This document shows, piece by piece, positions 1 to 4,529 of a stretch of 6,867 bases of DNA. The notes beneath the pieces were generated by a model. The model saw only the letters and a program-made list of their open reading frames with translations. It had not been told where the DNA came from and ran no database searches. The stretch's first letter is position 1. Each line of letters opens with the position of its first letter. The translations under genes and the position numbers were made by a program. Origin of the DNA: Kordiimonadaceae bacterium (GTDB taxonomy: Bacteria; Pseudomonadota; Alphaproteobacteria; Sphingomonadales; Emcibacteraceae); NCBI GenBank assembly GCA_018699075.1, contig JABIPV010000027.1, forward strand, positions 1 through 6,867, in the 5' to 3' direction.

Positions 1-197
1 GTCATCAGCTTGCTCATGGAAGAAGGTGTCATTTGCTCGTTAGCATTTTTTTCAAACAAAATGTCGCCGGTTGCGGCTTCGATCAAGATCGCTTGTCCGG
101 CGGGGCTGGACATGGTTTGCGCGATAACGATTGAGCTGCTGAGACAGGCGGCAAGGCCGCTTAAAGCGAGAAGACGTAGAGATTTGTTGAGTTTCAT
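1..197 (-). CDS. dacA: D-alanyl-D-alanine carboxypeptidase (PBP5/6 type), N-terminal part only
   Basis: Only the first 65 codons are visible; the gene continues past the left edge. The product should be a periplasmic, membrane-anchored low-molecular-weight penicillin-binding protein that removes the terminal D-Ala from peptidoglycan stem pentapeptides. Seen: a signal peptide (residues 1 to about 27, with a VIA-Q cleavage site), then the strand pattern QAILIEAATGDILFEKNAN typical of the start of the peptidase S11 domain. Near the edge is P-S-S-M-S-K-L-M-T, whose S60-x-x-K63 is the acylation motif with the nucleophilic serine. The ATG at 197 has an AAGG about 10 bases upstream. It lies 35 bases after rlpA on the same strand, so it is probably the third gene of an mltB-rlpA-dacA operon. 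The SxN and KTG motifs and the C-terminal anchor lie outside the window and cannot be checked. The paralogue name (dacA, dacC or dacF) is a family-level guess. Confidence 0.88.
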   Translation of the reverse strand, partial: MKLNKSLRLLALSGLAACLSSSIVIAQTMSSPAGQAILIEAATGDILFEKNANEQMTPSSMSKLM

Positions 198-232
198 TCT
201 TTTATTACCTTGATAATTTAATCTGCTTGTTA

Positions 233-1111
233 TTAATCGAACACGACTTTGGCGGTATTATGGCCTAATGCTAAAATTTGTCTGAGTGCGGAATTGGCGG
301 TTGATGATGTGTTAAAATTACCAACCCGCACACGGTATAATTTGCGGCCATTGATATTAACACTTTCCATCCCTGCCTCACCAAGGTGTTGCAGCGCGCT
401 GATCACGTCTGCAGCGCGGCCAATGGAGCTATAAGCGCCGACCTGGACATAAATATCATCATTGGCGGCGATGGCTTGCTTTGCTTGGGGGGTTAAGGCG
501 GCCATTTGTACGGGCGGTGTTGGTTGCTGGCCAATTTGCGTTGGCGGGGAAAGAAGCTCTAAGCTTTCAACCGCGACACGTTCAACGGCTTGTCTCTGTA
601 AAGGTGGCGGCGTGTTGGAGAGGGCGACTTGTGCGGGCGCATTTGGTCCGTCGACGGCTTGAACTCTAACTCTGGTGGTGCCACGTCTTTCAAAACCGAG
701 CAGTTGAGCACCGCGGCGCGACACATCAATCAAACGGTTATTAACAAAGGGTCCACGGTCATTAACCCGTAAAATAAGCGAGCGGTTATTTTCCAGATTG
801 GTCACCCGCACATAACTTGGCATTGGCAAAGTGGTATGCGCGGCGGTTAGGGCGTTCATGTTATAAGTTTCACCGTTGGCGGTTTGCTTATTATGAAAGT
901 CAGCACCGTACCAAGAAGCGATCCCGACTTGATTATATGTAGGGTTGGTTTCAGGCGTGTACCATTTTCCGGCAATTTTATAAGGGTCACCGACCTTTAC
1001 ACCGCTCGGCGCAGGGGGCGCAGATGTTTGAAGGTCACCAGAATTTTGCCCACAGGCACTTATGGCAATGCACAGAAGTGAAATAGTTATACTTTTAAAA
1101 AAAGCAGTCAT
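233..1111 (-). CDS. rlpA: RlpA family septal lytic transglycosylase lipoprotein, DPBB plus SPOR domains
   Basis: RlpA proteins are outer-membrane lipoproteins that cleave glycan strands lacking stem peptides, mainly at the division septum. Numbering from the ATG at 1111 (292 aa): residues 1-20 form a lipoprotein signal ending in I-S-A-C with lipidated Cys20. Residues about 62-147 are the double-psi beta-barrel, with GIASWYG, the FHNKQTANGE segment (Glu81), AAHTTLP (His92) and VNDRGPF (Asp118), which are the conserved active-site region of the family. A Pro/Gln-rich linker follows (about 157-212). A SPOR domain (about 219-292, starting IYVQVGAYSS) would bind denuded glycans. An in-frame TTG at 1126, directly after the mltB stop, would add five residues. 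I prefer the ATG because a GGA lies 10 bases before it and it gives a normal lipoprotein leader. The gene starts 15 bases after mltB and ends 35 bases before dacA, so operon expression is likely. Confidence 0.93.
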   Translation of the reverse strand: MTAFFKSITISLLCIAISACGQNSGDLQTSAPPAPSGVKVGDPYKIAGKWYTPETNPTYNQVGIASWYGADFHNKQTANGETYNMNALTAAHTTLPMPSYVRVTNLENNRSLILRVNDRGPFVNNRLIDVSRRGAQLLGFERRGTTRVRVQAVDGPNAPAQVALSNTPPPLQRQAVERVAVESLELLSPPTQIGQQPTPPVQMAALTPQAKQAIAANDDIYVQVGAYSSIGRAADVISALQHLGEAGMESVNINGRKLYRVRVGNFNTSSTANSALRQILALGHNTAKVVFD

Positions 1112-1126
1112 TTTAAAAAAATCCAA

Positions 1127-2176
1127 TTACTTTAATCGATCAGAAAGCAAGCTTACACCCAAACCGTAAAGATTTGAACAATTATAGGTTAAAATTGTGC
1201 GAAAGTTTTGGTAGGTTAAATAAGCAGGACCATCAATGCCACCGGGCATGAGCAGCGTTGCTTCGATATTGGTGCTGGTCACTTTGGGAAGGTCGCTGCC
1301 GTCGAGATTACGCACGCCCATTTCCTGCCATTGATCAAGTGAGTATTTCTTACTATGCGCACTTAAAGCTCGTTTACACGAACGCGGCGGGTTTGGTTCA
1401 TGGGTTAAATCCACCAATGCTTGCCGCGCGGCCATGTCATCTGGCATTTTGATCTCTCTGCCCCATGTTTGGTCGGGGCGCCATCCATGACGCTCAAGAT
1501 AATTACCAATGGAGCCAAATACATCTGCTTCGTTGGTCCAGATGTCTTTTTTACCGTCTTCGTCCATATCGTAAGCATAAGCAAAGAAGCTTGTCGGCAT
1601 AAATTGGCCCTGCCCCATGGCCCCGGCCCATGATCCAATCATCTCTTCTGGCGTGATGTGACCTTCTTGTAGAATTAGCAGGGCTTTATGAAGTTCTTTT
1701 CTAAAAAACGCACTACGGCGCATATCGTAAGACAGTGTCATAAGCGAACGAACAATATTAAAGTTCCCGGTATAAGCACCGTAATTTGTTTCCATGCCCC
1801 ATATGGCGGCGATGAAACGTTTTTGAACACCAATTTTTTGTGCCGCAGGATCAAGGATTGGTTTTGTTTCTGCCATGCGTTTAATGCCGTTTTTAACCCG
1901 TGTTTCACTGACACGGACACGGATATATTCTTTTGATGTCTGGGTGAATTCAGGCTGACGTCGGTCAAGCTCGATCACTTTCGGGTTTGGGATTAGATCG
2001 GCAAAGGTTAAATCGAGAATTTCTTGTGAAATGCCTTCTGCTTTTGCTTCAAGTTTAAATTCCGCAAGCCAGTCTTCAAAGGAGACAGGGTTATCCGCCA
2101 CAACGCGCTGGGCGTGCGCGGATGCACTGAATAATAAAATACTGGTAATTATGGTTATAAATAACGCTCTGATCAC
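1127..2176 (-). CDS. mltB: Lytic murein transglycosylase, MltB/Slt35 family (GH103)
   Basis: A 349-aa periplasmic enzyme that cleaves the MurNAc-GlcNAc bond of peptidoglycan to leave 1,6-anhydro-MurNAc ends. Seen: a cleavable signal peptide (residues 1-22, SASAHA then QR) and no lipobox Cys, so it is soluble rather than lipid-anchored as in E. coli MltB. The family core includes IAAIWGMETNYG, with catalytic Glu129; GSWAGAMGQGQFMP (182-194), lining the glycan groove; an EF-hand-like loop DMDEDGKKDIW (203-213), matching the calcium site of Slt35; and the C-terminal signature YNCSNLYGLGVSLLSDRL. The protein stops there, so the C-terminal peptidoglycan-binding domain found in many alphaproteobacterial relatives is absent. 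The start is GTG at 2176, supported by AGAGG eight bases upstream and by the immediate signal peptide. It is the first gene of the cell-wall operon and is divergent from the tRNA gene. Confidence 0.93.
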   Translation of the reverse strand: MIRALFITIITSILLFSASAHAQRVVADNPVSFEDWLAEFKLEAKAEGISQEILDLTFADLIPNPKVIELDRRQPEFTQTSKEYIRVRVSETRVKNGIKRMAETKPILDPAAQKIGVQKRFIAAIWGMETNYGAYTGNFNIVRSLMTLSYDMRRSAFFRKELHKALLILQEGHITPEEMIGSWAGAMGQGQFMPTSFFAYAYDMDEDGKKDIWTNEADVFGSIGNYLERHGWRPDQTWGREIKMPDDMAARQALVDLTHEPNPPRSCKRALSAHSKKYSLDQWQEMGVRNLDGSDLPKVTSTNIEATLLMPGGIDGPAYLTYQNFRTILTYNCSNLYGLGVSLLSDRLK

Positions 2177-2229
2177 TGGTTGGGCCTCTATTTCTCTCTC
2201 GTATTTTGATGAATTTTTTTATGGATATA

Positions 2230-2258
2230 TATATAGTTTAAAAATAATGACTATTCAA
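2230..2258 (-). promoter_or_regulatory. Candidate sigma-70 type promoter for mltB-rlpA-dacA
   Basis: On the minus strand TTGAAT (2258-2253) and TATATA (2235-2230) are separated by exactly 17 bases, about 50 bases before the GTG start of mltB. Position and spacing fit a housekeeping promoter. However, the surrounding sequence is very AT-rich, so a chance match is quite possible. Confidence 0.42.
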
Positions 2259-2317
2259 AGGCAAAACCAAAAAAATCAAAAAATATTTAATAATATTGAA
2301 ATCTGGTCATTCTGTTC

Positions 2318-2346
2318 TTGACCTATGGTGAGTGATCCGTTAAATC
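2318..2346 (+). promoter_or_regulatory. Candidate promoter of the tRNA-Ser gene
   Basis: TTGACC (2318-2323) and TAAATC (2341-2346) are separated by 17 bases, with the expected transcription start near 2353. That leaves about 25 bases of leader before the mature tRNA 5' end at 2378. The -35 is close to consensus, and the position is what a stable-RNA promoter should have. It faces away from the mltB promoter, about 60 bases from it. Confidence 0.62.
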
Positions 2347-2377
2347 CTCTTCTCAGCACAACACGCAATCATCTTAT

Positions 2378-2467
2378 GGAGAGGTGGCAGAGCGGTTGAA
2401 TGCACTAGTCTTGAAAACTAGCAAAGGGGCAACTCTTTCGAGGGTTCGAATCCCTCCCTCTCCGCCA
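2378..2467 (+). tRNA. tRNA-Ser (anticodon UGA)
   Basis: A complete cloverleaf can be folded by hand. The acceptor stem GGAGAGG (2378-2384) pairs perfectly with CCTCTCC (2457-2463), followed by discriminator G (2464) and an encoded CCA (2465-2467). The anticodon stem CTAGT/ACTAG (2405-2409, 2417-2421) closes the loop CTTGAAA with anticodon TGA at 2412-2414. The T arm is GAGGG-TTCGAAT-CCCTC (2440-2456). The D arm contains the GGCAGAGCGGTTGAATGC pattern of class II tRNAs. A long variable arm (about 2422-2439) is the mark of tRNA-Ser. It would read UCN serine codons, mainly UCA. Confidence 0.97.
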
Positions 2468-2473
2468 CTAAAC

Positions 2474-2501
2474 AAGCAGGGCTTTATGTCCTGCTTTTTT
2501 T
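2474..2501 (+). terminator. Rho-independent terminator of tRNA-Ser
   Basis: AAGCAGG (2474-2480) and CCTGCTT (2490-2496) form a perfect 7-bp stem around a 9-base loop. The stem is followed by an unbroken T run to 2501. It begins only 6 bases after the CCA end of the tRNA, so it ends the tRNA transcript. Confidence 0.8.
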
Positions 2502-2627
2502 ATGGTGGAATGGGATTGGATGAGAACCCTTGCGGGTTCGGTGGAGTACGAAGTACGGAACGACGTTAAGCGTAGCGCAATGGTCCCGAAGGGACGAGCG
2601 AAGCGAGCAATCCCTCCCGATCTATCA
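2502..2627 (+). repeat. Hairpin-rich non-coding element ending in a degenerate copy of the tRNA-Ser 3' end
   Basis: This stretch directly after the tRNA terminator is full of short inverted repeats. GAACCC-TTGC-GGGTTC spans 2524-2539, GTAC-GAA-GTAC spans 2546-2556, and GTCCC-GAA-GGGAC spans 2583-2595. It also holds GCGAAGCGAGC-like units around 2598-2608; several of these share a central GAA. It ends with AATCCCTCCC at 2609-2618, identical to tRNA positions 2449-2458, and the match continues weakly (14 of 19 bases) to 2627. The layout resembles the repeats downstream of E. coli tyrT, which also carry a copy of the tRNA 3' end. I see no coding frame with a ribosome binding site. Whether the unit recurs elsewhere in the genome cannot be seen from here. 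Confidence 0.5.
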
Positions 2628-2746
2628 AACGATAAATCAATTTACTCTAACCCCATTGATCACTATTCACCAATTAGTAGCCGATCACAGGTTTTGCGAT
2701 TGAACCTTCTGAACGCTGCTATACTGGTTAGATATATTCAATAAGA
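2628..2746. other. Intergenic stretch after the hairpin element; nothing firm
   Basis: About 120 bases between the tRNA-associated repeat and the 3' end of the methyltransferase pseudogene. I see a weak inverted repeat, ATCAAT at about 2637-2642 with ATTGAT about 13 bases later. There is no T run that would make it a terminator for the minus-strand gene, and no convincing gene. Confidence 0.4.
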
Positions 2747-3541
2747 TTAAGCTACTTTTCGAAAAAACACACAATTACTATCGACATGTGTAAGTTGAGG
2801 CATTCCACGGTCTCGAAAGAAGTCCGATACTGCATCGCGGCAACCTTTAAAATCACCGTAGTCATCAATTATGATAAATCCACCATCCGCAACCAGTTCA
2901 TAAAGGTTCTCCAAACATATCATTGTAGAATCATACCAATCGCCATCAAGACGAAGAATGCCTATTTCACGAATTTAATGTTTTGCCTGTGGTACCGTAT
3001 TTTGAAACCATCCAATATGGAATTTCAAATTTTCCGGGTTCAGTTTTAAATGCTGAACCAAGAAATTTTCCACGTGGTTTTTTGTAGCGCCTACACATGC
3101 TTTTATTGCCGTCAGCTCTCCTTCAAGTACTTTTTCTCGAATATTAAGTCTTGTAGGATCTTTACTAAACCGGTCATAGTGTTCATTATCTTTAATAGTA
3201 GGTTGCGGGAGTCCTTCAAAAGAATCAAATAAGTGGGATAGTCTTTGCCCGTTTCCCGTTCTTTTTTCTGCTAACGCCATTAAACCCACACAGCCCCCTG
3301 ACCAGACACCACATTCAACGATGTCCCCTTTTATACTTTCGGAATTGAGAATTTTAACGCAGTCGTAGGCATTGAAAAGTCGAGGTAGTGGAAGCATAGT
3401 GTTTGGTAGGACGCGCAAAATAGTTATTATTTGATGCACCTCGCTCCATTTATTTAGGGGAATTTCATTTAGCCGTACCAAAAATTTATACGCGCTGTGC
3501 ACGAAGAACGAGCGCTTAGCAAATTCTTTTAGATTAAACAT
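2747..3541 (-). pseudogene. TylF/MycF-type O-methyltransferase gene interrupted by one in-frame TAA
   Basis: Reading from ATG 3541 gives 188 codons, then TAA at 2977-2975, then 75 more sense codons in the same frame before a final TAA at 2749-2747. The pieces together are one recognisable protein of about 264 positions, near the usual length of macrocin O-methyltransferase-like enzymes, which are SAM- and metal-dependent. Before the stop: GDIVECGVWSGG (about 72-83, SAM-binding loop) and LFDSFEGLPQP (104-113). After the stop: ILRLDGDWYDST, LENLYELVADGGFIIIDDYGDFKGCRDAV and a C-terminal VFFRK. The metal-binding Asp residues are all downstream of the stop, so the 188-aa product alone should be inactive. 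No other lesion is visible, which points to a recent nonsense mutation, a sequencing error, or read-through. Relatives methylate sugars of antibiotics or surface glycans; the substrate here is unknown. The ribosome binding site is weak, and base composition is more AT-rich than in the flanking operons. Confidence 0.82.
2975..2977 (-). other. Premature in-frame TAA within the methyltransferase gene
   Basis: On the minus strand the codons read CAG-GCA-AAA-CAT-TAA-ATT-CGT-GAA. Translation continues in frame as IREIGILRLDGDWYDS, the expected next block of the family. A single C-to-T change from CAA, or a G-to-T or A-to-T change from GAA or AAA, would explain it. No frameshift is required. Confidence 0.85.
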
Positions 3542-3609
3542 TCGCTGATACCAAACAAAATGGCATACAAAAGGTAAATACGTGATTTTGTATCATAGTC
3601 GACTACTCC

Positions 3610-3642
3610 AAATATATATATTCTAAGGATTTATATATATTT
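3610..3642. repeat. AT-only inverted repeat, 11-bp arms
   Basis: AAATATATATA (3610-3620) and TATATATATTT (3632-3642) are perfect reverse complements around the 11-base loop TTCTAAGGATT. Arms made only of A and T arise easily by chance in such sequence, so function is doubtful. Confidence 0.4.
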
Positions 3643-3780
3643 TTCAACAAATATTTAGAATTAAAAAGTAACCATATGCATTATTGCCTCGTACCTTTAA
3701 TCTTAATATCTTGAGTATATGTCAGTAAAGAAAACTACCGCATTGTACAAATGATTTATCTATTATTATTTTATGTTATG

Positions 3781-3794
3781 ACTTCAATTGAAGT
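3781..3794. promoter_or_regulatory. Perfect 14-bp palindrome, possible operator
   Basis: ACTTCAATTGAAGT is identical to its own reverse complement. It lies 136 bases before the start of the cysteine-cluster gene. Its right half contains TTGAAG (3788-3793), which could act as a -35 with TATTTG (3811-3816) after a 17-base spacer. A dimeric regulator bound here would block that promoter. The operator and promoter roles are inference; only the palindrome is seen. Confidence 0.35.
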
Positions 3795-3930
3795 ATGCGA
3801 ATTGTTCAGATATTTGTCAAAGCCGCGCATTAACTGTTGATTTAGTATTTCACCAAAATCACATTATTGTGCCGTATTAAGTTTATTTATTTTTCCAACT
3901 GGTTATTGTTGTAAAAAATTAGGAATTATA

Positions 3931-4527
3931 ATGGACGTACACATGCAATTGGTAGAAGGACGGGAATGTGGTGAATGTCGGGCTTGCTGTCAGGCTCCAC
4001 CGATTAATTCCCATGATATTGTCAAGCTTTCCAATACGGATTGTCACAATTTACGACCAGATGGGAAATGTAAAATTTATGCTGACCGGCCTTCGGTTTG
4101 TTCTGCTTTTCATTGTGTATGGCGGTCCGCTGAAGCGTTGAGCAATGATTGGCGGCCTGATAAATTTGGCGTACTTATTGAATATTGCCAAGAAGACTTC
4201 CCTGGCATCTTCGCGGACCGGGTTGGTTATCGTTTCAGAATTCTTGATAAAGAAAAGGCCTTTGCAAATAATAAGTTTCGCAAATTTGTTGCCCGCCAAA
4301 TTAAAGACTGGGTACCCTGCGTGCTTACTTATGGCCTTAACCCCGGTCAGGTTCCTGCGTCCGTTTTTCTAAATATAACCTTAGCCGAGGTTGTTAAAAA
4401 CAAAGATTCCATTGGCCTTAAGATACAGCTTTTAAAAGCACTTGAAAATTGTGAAAAGCTACCGGAAAAAACCATGAAAATTAAAGGTGATCAAATGATC
4501 CCCGTCACATCCGAAGACAACAAATAA
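3931..4527 (+). CDS. Cysteine-cluster protein, YkgJ/CxxCxxCC family (putative Zn/Fe-chelating)
   Basis: A 198-aa cytoplasmic protein with no signal peptide or membrane segment. The N-terminal third carries the family signature C13-x2-C16-x2-C19-C20, then C38, C47 (GKCKIY), C57 (DRPSVCSAFHC) and C62: eight Cys within 50 residues. The order CGECRACC ... C-x-Y-x-x-RPxxC matches the domain described as a putative zinc- or iron-chelating cluster. Its reaction is not established, and I do not assign one. The C-terminal two thirds, rich in Lys, Phe and Leu, has no motif I recognise. The start at 3931 is supported by AGGA six bases upstream; an internal ATG at 3943 is possible but lacks such a site. 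The gene is convergent with the sulfatase, the stops lie two bases apart, and no terminator is visible between them. It may be a single-gene transcript. Confidence 0.8.
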   Translation: MDVHMQLVEGRECGECRACCQAPPINSHDIVKLSNTDCHNLRPDGKCKIYADRPSVCSAFHCVWRSAEALSNDWRPDKFGVLIEYCQEDFPGIFADRVGYRFRILDKEKAFANNKFRKFVARQIKDWVPCVLTYGLNPGQVPASVFLNITLAEVVKNKDSIGLKIQLLKALENCEKLPEKTMKIKGDQMIPVTSEDNK

Positions 4528-4529
4528 CC

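Larger units (their letters stand above)
3542..3930. other. AT-rich gene-free region with several palindromes
   Basis: 389 bases between the divergent methyltransferase and cysteine-cluster genes, with no coding frame longer than a dozen or so codons that looks real. Visible structure: a 10-bp palindrome TAGTCGACTA (3596-3605), overlapping a minus-strand TATGAT that could be a -10 for the methyltransferase; an AT-only inverted repeat with 11-bp arms (3610-3620 and 3632-3642); and a perfect 14-bp palindrome (3781-3794). The composition is clearly more AT-rich than that of the flanking genes, which fits either a divergent promoter region or horizontally acquired DNA. Confidence 0.55.

Noticed and set aside
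1112..1126. TTG start at 1126 for rlpA, adding five residues
   Set aside because: It lies immediately after the mltB stop, gives an odd acidic leader (MDFFK) and has no better ribosome binding site than the ATG at 1111, which gives a standard lipoprotein signal.
2384..2569. Plus-strand open frame running through the tRNA
   Set aside because: It reads through tRNA-Ser and its terminator; the tRNA explains the sequence fully.
2449..2627. A bona fide phage or island attachment pair (attL/attR)
   Set aside because: Only 10 bases match exactly, the interval is 160 bases with no integrase, and the hairpin content fits a repeat element better. It is kept only as a possible remnant.
2502..2627. CRISPR array
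   Set aside because: The units are short unequal inverted repeats without regular direct repeats and spacers.
2502..2744. Plus-strand open frame of 80 codons after the tRNA
   Set aside because: It covers the hairpin repeats, has no convincing ribosome binding site or recognisable protein pattern, and overlaps the degenerate tRNA tail.
2786..3049. Plus-strand open frame antisense to the methyltransferase
   Set aside because: The minus-strand frame carries clear methyltransferase motifs through this interval; the plus frame is a shadow.
2975..3541. Treating the 188-residue product as a complete small protein
   Set aside because: The family continues in frame directly after the stop with its most conserved motifs, so the gene is interrupted rather than short.
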